64,000 bases of DNA from positions 62,001 through 126,000 of the forward strand of contig NZ_JAAVUR010000003.1 of the NCBI RefSeq assembly GCF_018449545.1, given 5' to 3'. This stretch comes from Granulicella sp. dw_53. Its GTDB lineage: Bacteria > Acidobacteriota > Terriglobia > Terriglobales > Acidobacteriaceae. Positions 55,492-63,369 of the stretch are shown in pieces. A program made the translations under genes and the position numbers. The first letter of the stretch is position 1. Each line of letters begins with the position of its first letter. Under the pieces are notes generated by a model. The model had not been told where the DNA came from, ran no database searches, and worked only from the letters and a program-made list of their open reading frames with translations.

Positions 55492-56376
55492 ATGGAAAAT
55501 GACACAGTTGCTTTTGTCTTGATCCATGGCGCATGGCATAACTCGACGTGCTGGCAGCCGTTGATGGAGCACGTTGCAAGATCCGGTTACGAAACATACG
55601 CAATCGACTTACCGGGAGCCGGTGTCCACAGCGTTAATCCCACCAGCTATTCCAACCCGGTTGATGGAACTGTGTTCGCTCGGGAGCCGACGCCGAATTC
55701 CGGCGTCACGCAAGAGCAAAGAACGAATGCGATCGTAGAATTAATTAATGGAATTAGGAAAAGCACAGACCGGCCGATCGTCCTTGTAGGCCATTCTATG
55801 GGTGGCCTGACCGTCACGGCAGTGGCGGAGGCCATCCCCGAGCAACTCGAGGCGATTGTCTATGTCACCGGGTTCATGTTGGCACCAAGTGTTACCCTCA
55901 GTGAATTCCATCGCCATCCTGCAAACTCCTCTTCTGTGCTGCGAACTTTGATCGCTGCGCCTCCAGCAGAGATTGGTGCTCAGCGAATCAACTTCCGGTC
56001 GAATGACAAAACCTTCTATGACCGCATGAAACTGGCGTTCGCGGCCGACATTGAAGATAGCGACTTCGCAGCACACATTGCCAACCTTCATTGCGACGAG
56101 CCGAACTCTGTAACTCTACTGCCGTCCCCAATGACCTTTGAGCGGTTCGGAAAGGTTCCACGCCACTACATTCGTTGCCTCCAGGATCGAGGGCTTCCGC
56201 CAGAGGCACAAACGGTGTTGATCAGAGAAGTAGACGCGGCGATGGAAAATCATACGGTCGTCCACGAATTGCATTCGAGTCACCTTCCTATGGTCTCCCA
56301 ACCGCAAGCGCTGGCGCAACTCCTGGACTCAATTGCTGCGGAACGATTAAAGAAGAACTCTAGCCGAAATATATAG
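55492..56376 (+). CDS. Alpha/beta hydrolase
   Basis: A 294-residue cytoplasmic hydrolase. The opening AFVLIHGAWHNSTCWQPL contains the oxyanion HG motif, the nucleophile elbow is GHSMGG, and a late His lies in ELHSSHLPMVSQP. The shape resembles plant-like methylesterase/hydroxynitrile-lyase-type hydrolases, which act on esters of small molecules. No signal peptide. AAGGAGG lies 9 nt before the ATG, so translation should be strong. A probable TetR operator is upstream and a UDP-glycosyltransferase gene follows on the same strand after 163 bp. Together they could modify a toxic or signalling small molecule. Confidence 0.88.
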   Translation: MENDTVAFVLIHGAWHNSTCWQPLMEHVARSGYETYAIDLPGAGVHSVNPTSYSNPVDGTVFAREPTPNSGVTQEQRTNAIVELINGIRKSTDRPIVLVGHSMGGLTVTAVAEAIPEQLEAIVYVTGFMLAPSVTLSEFHRHPANSSSVLRTLIAAPPAEIGAQRINFRSNDKTFYDRMKLAFAADIEDSDFAAHIANLHCDEPNSVTLLPSPMTFERFGKVPRHYIRCLQDRGLPPEAQTVLIREVDAAMENHTVVHELHSSHLPMVSQPQALAQLLDSIAAERLKKNSSRNI

Positions 56377-56539
56377 GCATCGTGAAATCACAACTGCACT
56401 ATCGCGACCTTGACGCTTCTCCGATTGACAGGCTGACTCGAATGCAGAGGCGGACGCTTTGTCGTCACGATGATCCCAATATTGGCTCTCTTCACAATGC
56501 GGCTTTAACGCAACTGAAACGTAAGGATGTTCTCAACCA

Positions 56540-57823
56540 ATGGCTCAGATACTTGTATGTTCAGTTCCGAATCCCGGTCATGTCAATTCCATGCTTACTA
56601 TCGGTGGGCGCCTTGCTGCTTTGGATCACAAGATTCTCTTCCATACGGGCGAGCTCTTTCGCAACGAGGTGGAAGCTCGCGGACTGAAATTTGTAGGTTT
56701 GAGCGGTAAAGCCAATTATGACTATCGAATCTTTCCTGATAGGAGTTTGCTACCCCCAGGCCTTGAGCGGCTCAATCTCATTCGTGAAGCGGTGTTCAGC
56801 GATACGCTTCCAGATCAATATCGCGGACTGCAGGAGATCTTGGATGCCCGTGCGATCGATTTGATAGTCATCGACACTCTATTTTATGGCGTCCTTCCAC
56901 TGCTGATGGAGTCGCGCAGCACGCGGCCTCCGGTAATTTGCTGCGGTATAAATCCGATGCTGCTTACGGGAATCGACGCCGGTCCCTCTGCGGGCCCGGC
57001 GAGGACACCGAGAGAGCAACAAGCGGTGGCAACCGCCAATCGAAATTTCCTGAAGGCGCTGGATCCATTCGCCGTCACTCTCACCAACCGTCTCAAGGAG
57101 ATCAGTGCAGCCTCATTTGCCGGCTTACCATTCAACTGTTTCTATAGTCTCCCTGACCAATTCCTCCAGTTCAGCATTCCGGAGTTTGAATTCGTGCCGT
57201 CGGACATGCCCGCCAAAGTGCATCTGGTCGGTCCCCTACCCCCAGAAGCTGGCGCAACATTCGGAGAGCCATCGTGGTGGCATGACCTCGACGGGTCCAG
57301 GCCTGTGGTCCTGGTTACGCAGGGCACGCTGGCAAACGCAAACCTCACGGACCTAATTGTGCCCACGCTTACGACGTTGGCCGATGAGGATGTTCTAGTG
57401 ATCGCGGCAACCGGAAAATCAGACTCGGGAATATCGACCGTCAACCACAACGCGCGAATCGTTCCGTTCGTTCCATTCGATCACCTGCTGCCAAAGGTTG
57501 ATGTATTTCTAACCAACGGAGGCTACGGAGCAGTAAACCAGGCGCTGACGTTTGGCGTGCCGATTGTCGCGGCGGGTCAGACGGAGGATAAGGGGTGGGT
57601 ATCGCAGCGCGTGGAGTGGTCTGGAGTTGGCGTCAACTTAAGAACGTCGACGCCCAGCCAGGTCCAGATCCGCACTGCAGTTCACGAGGTTTTGTCAAAC
57701 CCTTCCTATCGCAGCTCAGCTCGCGCCCTGAGTCACAAAATTGCTCAATCGGACGCCCTGGGCGCTGTCGAGACGACGGTAAGGAGGCTCCTCCAGAAGG
57801 GGGTTCCTGAGGGGAAGGCATAG
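56540..57823 (+). CDS. UDP-glycosyltransferase-like (GT1/MGT family)
   Basis: A 427-residue GT-B enzyme predicted to transfer a sugar from a nucleotide sugar to a small hydrophobic acceptor. The N-terminal acceptor domain opens with ILVCSVPNPGHVNSMLTIGG. The C-terminal donor domain has PVVLVTQGTLANANLTDLIV and VDVFLTNGGYGAVNQALTFG, then VPIVAAGQTEDKGW, the diphosphate- and sugar-binding region of macrolide/flavonoid-type transferases. The usual His of the TNGGxGS/H motif is Tyr here (GGYGA), as in some MGT members. The start at 56540 is supported by the conserved N-terminal strand; frames further upstream have no homology. It is probably co-regulated with the hydrolase before it. Confidence 0.9.
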   Translation: MAQILVCSVPNPGHVNSMLTIGGRLAALDHKILFHTGELFRNEVEARGLKFVGLSGKANYDYRIFPDRSLLPPGLERLNLIREAVFSDTLPDQYRGLQEILDARAIDLIVIDTLFYGVLPLLMESRSTRPPVICCGINPMLLTGIDAGPSAGPARTPREQQAVATANRNFLKALDPFAVTLTNRLKEISAASFAGLPFNCFYSLPDQFLQFSIPEFEFVPSDMPAKVHLVGPLPPEAGATFGEPSWWHDLDGSRPVVLVTQGTLANANLTDLIVPTLTTLADEDVLVIAATGKSDSGISTVNHNARIVPFVPFDHLLPKVDVFLTNGGYGAVNQALTFGVPIVAAGQTEDKGWVSQRVEWSGVGVNLRTSTPSQVQIRTAVHEVLSNPSYRSSARALSHKIAQSDALGAVETTVRRLLQKGVPEGKA

Positions 57824-58849
57824 GTTTGAACAGGGGAGAAGCGCCGAATCCGTGGGGCACGGAGTAGTGGTTCGGCCGATAGCGAACCAACGACGGCGAA
57901 AGAACCTGGCACGCGATCTTCTCGCGGGCTCATGGGTGCGACCAGGGGGAAGTTACTTTTACTCCGCCGCAAAACACAACTCTCGCAGCGTCATGTGGTC
58001 TAACTCGACGTTAAGCATACTGCAGCAACTCCCACGCATGGGAATGCCTAACGTCTGGGTAGGACGAGTCACTCTTGGAAAGAGTAGGGCAGGGAGATAA
58101 AGAAGCTGTCGGCTTTTGCCGGCCTCTGAATCCGGGCCATCCGATATGTCACGCGCAGTCGATCAGCTACTCGCTTCGATCGAACAACGCCCGACCATCC
58201 TATCGTGATCCTGACCGCGAAGTCTGGAACGATGTCGGAATCCTCGCCGACCTTCTGGCGCGGTTGCAGCAGTATGATAAAGCCGATCAGCGAGGGACGT
58301 TCAACGACGCATTGATTTTTTCTATCCGTGGCGAAGACGGGACTGACTCTCTTGACGCGTAGCATCTACGATTTCGATCTGCTAACGCAGCTGATCCTGA
58401 TCGAGAAGTTTCTCTTTACGAACTGTAGCCGAACTACTCCAAGATATCCAGGCAAGGATGGCGCAACCCACAGTTCCAGACCAAACGATTTTGTGGAACC
58501 AGAGGTTTCGTGGCAGTAGACGGAACGAAATGCTGTTATTTCAATCGCCTGAAGATGGAACAACTATTGCATTTGCTGCGGTATGAGAGAACTGAAGTAT
58601 CGCGTATGCGTGGCCGGAACGCGCTGGTCACATCCGGCCTTGCCGGGCTTCACAAGCGAAGATCGACAAGTACTGAGATCACAGCATACTCTTGCTGGAT
58701 CGGTGGCCACTAGCACTCGCCGCGCCTCAATCTCCTGTTACTCACGGTTCATCGAACCAGAGACGGTCACTCTCAGTGCAGTGCAAATAAGCCGAAGGAG
58801 CGACTCCCACCAAGCACATTTGGCGGGGAATCATAACTATAACTACCGT
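57824..58849. other. 1-kb region without an intact gene
   Basis: Only short frames. DPDREV is encoded twice (near 58208 and, with a shift, near 58395). A frame near 58424-58587 reads SLRTVAELLQDIQARMAQPT and LLFQSPEDGTTIAFAAV and looks like a decayed coding fragment. I cannot name a parent gene. Confidence 0.4.
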
Positions 58850-59503
58850 CTATTTCGGGTGAGGCTTCCCCTGGCTTCGGGGACCTTTCTTGGACGGCAC
58901 TGATTTCGAAGCGTTTCGGGATTGTACTATCAACTTTTCGAGTGACCTGTCTGCCCGTTCATCCGCCCGGGTATCGCGGAAAAACCGAGTCGAAATATGA
59001 TGGGCAAGATAAATGCCTTGTAATTCCCAAAAGAATTGATCCACGTCCGTGTCTTTGCGTAGGTGTGCTTCACGAATCGCTCCGAGGATAAAATTCTTGA
59101 ACATCTCGTGCCAGAGTTTGACGTTCTTCAGCATGCCATCCCGAAGAGGTCCATCAACGTCATCCAACTCGAACATAGCCGCTGCTACAGGACATCCACC
59201 CGAGAGTCCCACTTTCGTGTACCAGCCAATCCAAGCGTGAACGGCGGCGATTAGTCGTGGGAGTCCGTCGGACTCCTTGAGCGCAGCAGTCTCAACATGT
59301 TGGATGGCGAGCGAGAAGGCTTGGTCTAACAATTCCAGTTCGACATGTTCCTTCGATTTGAAATGGGCAAACAACCCACTCTTGGACATTCCGACTTTCT
59401 CAGCCAGTCCTCCAAGACTTACACCCGCCAATCCCGCCACGCTAAGAATCTGTAGGCCCGATCCGATAATACGTTCCCGAGTTGAAGAGCTCGCATGTGC
59501 CAT
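58850..59503 (-). CDS. TetR/AcrR-family transcriptional regulator
   Basis: A 217-residue repressor. The N-terminal HTH reads STRERIIGSGLQILSVAGLA, then GVSLGGLAEKVGMSKSGLFA and HFKSKEHVELELLDQA, a textbook TetR DNA-binding domain. The helical C-terminal part has ACR-type features (GLSGGCPVAAAMFELDDVDG). The start at 59503 (MAHASSSTRERII) is chosen because a TetR-like operator occupies 59511-59534, directly upstream; the longer frame to 59620 would read through that operator. A similar, perfect palindrome precedes the hydrolase gene at 55492, so this protein probably represses itself and the hydrolase-glycosyltransferase pair. Confidence 0.9.
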   Translation of the reverse strand: MAHASSSTRERIIGSGLQILSVAGLAGVSLGGLAEKVGMSKSGLFAHFKSKEHVELELLDQAFSLAIQHVETAALKESDGLPRLIAAVHAWIGWYTKVGLSGGCPVAAAMFELDDVDGPLRDGMLKNVKLWHEMFKNFILGAIREAHLRKDTDVDQFFWELQGIYLAHHISTRFFRDTRADERADRSLEKLIVQSRNASKSVPSKKGPRSQGKPHPK

Positions 59504-59760
59504 AGCCACCAATAGTACGACCAAACGTGCTATTTTACATTTAACCGTCGTTTTTAGCGACTCGGGAGCGCTCGTCCCGAAGTGGAGTGCAACTCGTGCC
59601 AATGCTAGATCTCGTGGCAATCATCAGGTCGTTCCCTCGAGGCTGCTATCGGGTCTCAACGACCGTGAATGTCGATGGCGCGAATATAGGTCTCCCCAAA
59701 TCACAATTTTCACAATAACTCGTTGCGCAAACCGGCGTTGTAGCTAACGGATTGCCAGCA
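59504..59760. other. Region between TetR gene and integrase end
   Basis: Contains the TetR autoregulatory site; otherwise nothing recognised. Confidence 0.5.
59511..59534. promoter_or_regulatory. Imperfect palindrome before the TetR gene, probable autoregulatory operator
   Basis: The half-sites AATAGTACG and CGTGCTATT have one mismatch and are separated by 6 nt. It resembles the perfect palindrome at 55320-55347 (shared TAG.ACGA and CGTGCTA). It overlaps a TAAAAT -10-like box on the minus strand, 8 nt upstream of the regulator's ATG. Confidence 0.55.
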
Positions 59761-60696
59761 TCAAAGCCCCAAATTATCATTTACCGCAACAACGATCCCC
59801 TGATCGGAGCCCAGATACCGCTCGGTCGTCTGGATGGAGGAGTGCCCGAGCAGGAATTTGATCTGCTCCAGATCCCCGCCGCTCTTCCGACAGAGCTTCG
59901 CGCAAGTCCGGCGCAGATCGTGAGCGCCGAAGTGTTCGATCCCGATTTGCTTGGATGACTGTTCAACTATCGACCAGACCGCCCAGTCGCTCAGCGTATC
60001 GCCATTGATCTTCCCGCTTTTGGAGACCGACCGCAGCAATCGGCCATCTTCGATACCGGCCGCGGTCATCCAGGCATTGATGCCCAGTTTGACCCAGATG
60101 GGAACAGCCACCGTCCGGATCCGCCGGCCTTTACCCTCGAGGTCGGCTAGCACCCACCTCCCTTCCCTCTGTTGAATCGTCTCGATGTCGAGCTCAGCCA
60201 ATTCGTTCCGCCGCAGGGCGCAGCCGACCAGCAGCGCCAGAATCACATAGTCGCGCTTCCCTTTCAGGGTCGAGCGGTCGGGAACCGCCAGCAGATCCTT
60301 GGCCTGCTCGCGGGTCAGCCAGTTTCCCAGCCGCGTTCCCTTCTGGTTGATGTTGGGGATGTCGGTCAGGCTGGCCGCCTCCTCCTGCCCGATCATGCCG
60401 GCGTGCCAGGCTTCACCCACCATCTTTCGCACCGCCGAGAGCCGGACGTTGATCGTCGAGGGGGATAAAGCTTCCATGCCAGCCCGCCACTCCATTAAAA
60501 GAGAACGGGAGAGAGGTCGGCTGGCACAGAAGGCGAACAGGTCGTCGAGCGCTCGGGCGTAGTTGCGCTTCGAATGTGGCGACGCTACCGAATCCAGCAC
60601 CCGCTGGCGCAGCAAACTCTGGGCCGGGGTGAGGGCCAAGGGCTCCGCTTCCCTGCTTTCTGACGGTGGAGGGGCCAAAACGAGCTCGGTTGTCAT
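59761..60696 (-). CDS. Tyrosine recombinase/integrase
   Basis: A 311-residue site-specific recombinase. An N-terminal SAM-like core-binding domain spans about residues 25-110 (SPHSKRNYARALDDLFAFCA; LSPSTINVRLSAVRKMVGEA). The catalytic domain shows the first Arg in LLVGCALRRNELAEL, the His-x-x-Arg in AHDLRRTCAKL, the next His in LLGHSSIQTTERYL and the nucleophile Tyr of ERYL. Its length fits XerC/D-like or small integron/phage-type integrases. No ribosome site precedes the ATG. A near-perfect 11-4-11 palindrome lies 13 nt upstream (60709-60734) and may be its binding or core site. With the relaxase fragment near 63.5 kb this marks a mobile segment. Confidence 0.92.
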   Translation of the reverse strand: MTTELVLAPPPSESREAEPLALTPAQSLLRQRVLDSVASPHSKRNYARALDDLFAFCASRPLSRSLLMEWRAGMEALSPSTINVRLSAVRKMVGEAWHAGMIGQEEAASLTDIPNINQKGTRLGNWLTREQAKDLLAVPDRSTLKGKRDYVILALLVGCALRRNELAELDIETIQQREGRWVLADLEGKGRRIRTVAVPIWVKLGINAWMTAAGIEDGRLLRSVSKSGKINGDTLSDWAVWSIVEQSSKQIGIEHFGAHDLRRTCAKLCRKSGGDLEQIKFLLGHSSIQTTERYLGSDQGIVVAVNDNLGL

Positions 60697-60708
60697 AAAG
60701 TGATTTTA

Positions 60709-60734
60709 CCTACGACAATTGCCATTATCGTAGG
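60709..60734. promoter_or_regulatory. 11-4-11 inverted repeat upstream of integrase (operator or crossover site)
   Basis: The arms CCTACGACAAT and ATTATCGTAGG pair with one mismatch around TGCC. The layout resembles recombinase core sites or a repressor operator, and it overlaps the expected integrase promoter. Confidence 0.5.
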
Positions 60735-60740
60735 CGATAT

Positions 60741-60914
60741 ATGCTCAAAATAAACGACTTAGACATCCCACTCCCGTGCGAAGAGTTATTGACGGATCTC
60801 TCAACACCTGATTTGCAACGCTACTTCGGCAGGAACAATAGGAGGAACATAGCCGAGCTGAAACAGTCCAAACGCCCTAAACCATCGCAGATTTGTACTG
60901 CAAGGAAGCCCTAA
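60741..60914 (+). CDS. Small hypothetical protein, divergent from integrase
   Basis: A 57-codon ORF starting MLKINDLDIPLPCEELLTDL and ending CTARKP, highly charged, without a known domain. It begins 6 nt after the palindrome. A weak AGGCG site is at 60732. A different frame directly downstream (KGWRRFDPESGTTFSKTYQF) stays open to a stop at 60984, so a frameshifted longer gene is possible. Weak evidence only. Confidence 0.25.
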   Translation: MLKINDLDIPLPCEELLTDLSTPDLQRYFGRNNRRNIAELKQSKRPKPSQICTARKP

Positions 60915-61035
60915 AAGGCTGGCGACGGTTCGATCCCGAATCCGGCACCACATTCTCAAAGACATACCAATTTCCAGAAGTCTAATGTAACCGACACCTC
61001 CTTCGGGGCTCTACATATGACCGGCCGTGTCGAAG

Positions 61036-62898
61036 CTAGAAGCAAGCGTATCCAAGTTGATAGGTTGTGGAGGCAGTGAGCGCCACGAATCCCGAGAATA
61101 TGACGAACCCTGTTGTGGCGGGCGAACTTATGATCAGGTTGTTCAACGCTGTTCCTGTGGCTGCGTTTTGAGCAGTGGGGATACAGACGTTAGGGGCCTG
61201 CGCCAATGGAGTTGCGAAGAGAACCGTCACCGCGGCGGAAACCGCAACCGGCGAGGCCCCGGTCGTGAACAGGACCGTGCCCGAGACATTGGTACTGCCG
61301 GGAGTGAGTGAGACTGCGGTCGGGAAAGATCCAGCCCCGGGTCCGGGGACGACGGTGGGAACAAGCGAGCTACCGATAAACTGGCTGGCTGCGATCTGTC
61401 CAGCCTTGAGAGGTGCGGAAGAATCTGCATAGGTTCCATTTCCCAAGCACAACTTCATAATCCCGCCCCCGCACGGAGAGAGGCCGAGAAAGTTTGGATT
61501 CGCCGTAGGATTGGTTGACCATCCCAAAACATAGGTACTCCCGTCGACGCGAAGATTACTTGGGGACAGCAGGGCTCTGGTGTTGGTGTTCCATACCAGG
61601 TGGATGCTTCCATCAGACGCCCATTCGCTTCGATTGTCAGTATTATTCAACTGGGTGGTTCCCTGCCAGTGAAAGACCGCACCTGGAGCTATAGAAGTTT
61701 TCATGGTTACTCCTAAGGCGTTCATGAATCCGTTGGCCACGAATTGTGTGGCAGCTCCGAGTTTGAGCAAGGTTGCTCCAGTGCAAGAGCCAGAACCATT
61801 CACACATTCCGCCCGTAGGAATAGGACATCGTCGCCTTGGTTTCCGCCCACTTTGCCAGTACCGCTGACCGACATTACCGTGCCGCTGGCATCAGAGGTC
61901 TCCAGAATCCCGTCGATATAGCTATGGTAAAGAAAGGTTCCTTCCTCTACGGAGAAACCAATCTGATTTGTTCTAATACCTGCGCGAAACCCGCGAATCG
62001 AGGTATATCCGAAGCTGTTACTGAAGGCCGTACCGACGGTGTTGGTGAAGCGCATCGCAATGGAGTTGTTACTTGAGGTGATATCGACTAGTGCCAAACC
62101 CTCAGTGAAAGAGACCGTATTGTCGAACCAATAAGCAGATGAGGTCGGCGTTCCATTGAAGTTGTTTACTGCAACGTTAGTAAGGTGAATCTTCGAGATG
62201 TCACCAGCGTGAATGCCACTGATGGCGGACGCAGAGGTGTTGTAGATCGAACAGTTATCAACGGACGGACCTTGATTGGGCTGGGTAGCAGCAGAACCGG
62301 CGATCTGCGCGTGAGGCAGAATCCGAATCGCATCTCCTGATCCGGTGTAGGTCAAGATGACACCCGGTTCGCAGTGCAGATTCACATAGGGCGAATCGAG
62401 GACGATGGTCGTGCTGAAGTCGTAGTTCCCCGCCGCATTATAGGCGGGGATGGTGACGGATCCTCGTGCCCAGACTTGCCCGTTCTGTGTCACCGTGGGC
62501 AACGTAGCAATAACGGCGTTGACCCATGACCCAATATCCGGGACCTGGCTTGTGGAATCTACAGCTGCCCCTTCATCGGAACGGGTCACCATAAGAGCAT
62601 TGCCTGCTATGAGCGCCGACGAAGCAGTCTCGGTCCCGTGGATCCTGTTTGCGATAACCGGCGATATAGGAGTGTCGGAATGGACCGGCACTCTGTAGTT
62701 TTTTTCAAAAGTCACTGCATTGCTTCCATCCACCAAATCTATCGTCTTTTTGGCAACCGAACTGAAGTGGGCTCGGCTTGCCGCGAGATGGAACTGGGCA
62801 CTCAGCTGTGCGGTGGATGTAACAAGGAAAATACCTGCAGCCACACGCATACTATTGTGAAATGGGTTGAGTTTACGACTCGTCATCAGAACGCTCAC
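61036..62898 (-). CDS. Secreted repetitive beta-helix-like protein (tailspike-like), function unknown
   Basis: A 620-residue protein with a signal peptide (RVAAGIFLVTSTAQLSAQ). The middle part (about residues 130-330) has the short, Asn/Thr/Ser-rich strands of a right-handed parallel beta-helix (VTIPAYNAAGNYDFSTTIVL; CSIYNTSASAISGIHAGDIS; ITSSNNSIAMRFTNT), as in pectate lyases and phage tailspikes. A tail-fibre-like motif follows (ADSSAPLKAGQIAASQFIGS), then a C-terminal beta-rich domain ending TTYQLGYACF. No catalytic residues can be assigned. It lies between an integrase and a relaxase fragment, so it may be cargo of a mobile element. A start at 62886 is also possible. Confidence 0.75.
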   Translation of the reverse strand: MSVLMTSRKLNPFHNSMRVAAGIFLVTSTAQLSAQFHLAASRAHFSSVAKKTIDLVDGSNAVTFEKNYRVPVHSDTPISPVIANRIHGTETASSALIAGNALMVTRSDEGAAVDSTSQVPDIGSWVNAVIATLPTVTQNGQVWARGSVTIPAYNAAGNYDFSTTIVLDSPYVNLHCEPGVILTYTGSGDAIRILPHAQIAGSAATQPNQGPSVDNCSIYNTSASAISGIHAGDISKIHLTNVAVNNFNGTPTSSAYWFDNTVSFTEGLALVDITSSNNSIAMRFTNTVGTAFSNSFGYTSIRGFRAGIRTNQIGFSVEEGTFLYHSYIDGILETSDASGTVMSVSGTGKVGGNQGDDVLFLRAECVNGSGSCTGATLLKLGAATQFVANGFMNALGVTMKTSIAPGAVFHWQGTTQLNNTDNRSEWASDGSIHLVWNTNTRALLSPSNLRVDGSTYVLGWSTNPTANPNFLGLSPCGGGIMKLCLGNGTYADSSAPLKAGQIAASQFIGSSLVPTVVPGPGAGSFPTAVSLTPGSTNVSGTVLFTTGASPVAVSAAVTVLFATPLAQAPNVCIPTAQNAATGTALNNLIISSPATTGFVIFSGFVALTASTTYQLGYACF

Positions 62899-63369
62899 TA
62901 GTCTCTACTTCGGTTTTCGCGCGTGACGGCGCCTTCGGACGAAGCTCCGACTAACCTTGGGCACACGACGCAAGATAAATGAATTGCCAGGAGGGAATAG
63001 TTCGGCTAACTCCGAGCCGCAAGGCACCTAAGGCCGCACCCAGATACTAGCGTTCTTGGGGAGGTCCTGGAATACAACTTATGGTATTCCAGGCGATAGT
63101 CTGGCGCAGTTACAAAGGGGTGATTCCATGCAAAACTGAAATAGCGCCAAGTGACCGGAACTCCGGCTGATGTCGTGGTTCGTGGACCGCGCTCTTGTTC
63201 CGTTACACAGCATCATCTTGATGACTGGAGTTCCTGGGACGGAATAAACATCACTGGCTAAAGGGCTGGCGACGAAACAAAGAAGCTTGAAGACGTTGAA
63301 GAACTCAACGAAAAGGGATTAAGCATCCGTCTCGGCGAGTAGCAGTAACGAAGGTATAGTCCCGTCGCT
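62899..63369. other. Intergenic region with a perfect 10-8-10 inverted repeat
   Basis: About 470 bp between the relaxase end and the beta-helix protein start. No gene supported; the repeat at 63066-63093 is listed separately. Confidence 0.5.
63066..63093. repeat. Perfect 10-8-10 inverted repeat (CCTGGAATAC / GTATTCCAGG)
   Basis: Two fully complementary 10-bp arms around AACTTATG, about 165 bp upstream of the beta-helix protein and 275 bp past the relaxase stop. No T-run. It could be an operator or a recombination or transfer-related site. Confidence 0.5.

Noticed and set aside
55268..55522. 84-codon ORF covering the 28-bp palindrome
   Set aside because: No ribosome site, overlaps the true hydrolase start in another frame, and the palindrome better fits an operator.
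59504..59620. N-terminal extension of the TetR protein to 59620
   Set aside because: The extension has no family similarity and overlaps the predicted operator and promoter.
60920..60952. tRNA-like 3' end (GGTTCGATCCC, then GGCACCA) as an attachment site near the integrase
   Set aside because: The T-stem does not pair properly and no acceptor 5' strand or anticodon arm is found upstream. It is also explained by an open frame reading WRRFDPESGTTF.
36402..63093. The inverted repeats as CRISPR repeats or one dispersed family
   Set aside because: Each has a different sequence; they are single elements, not arrays.
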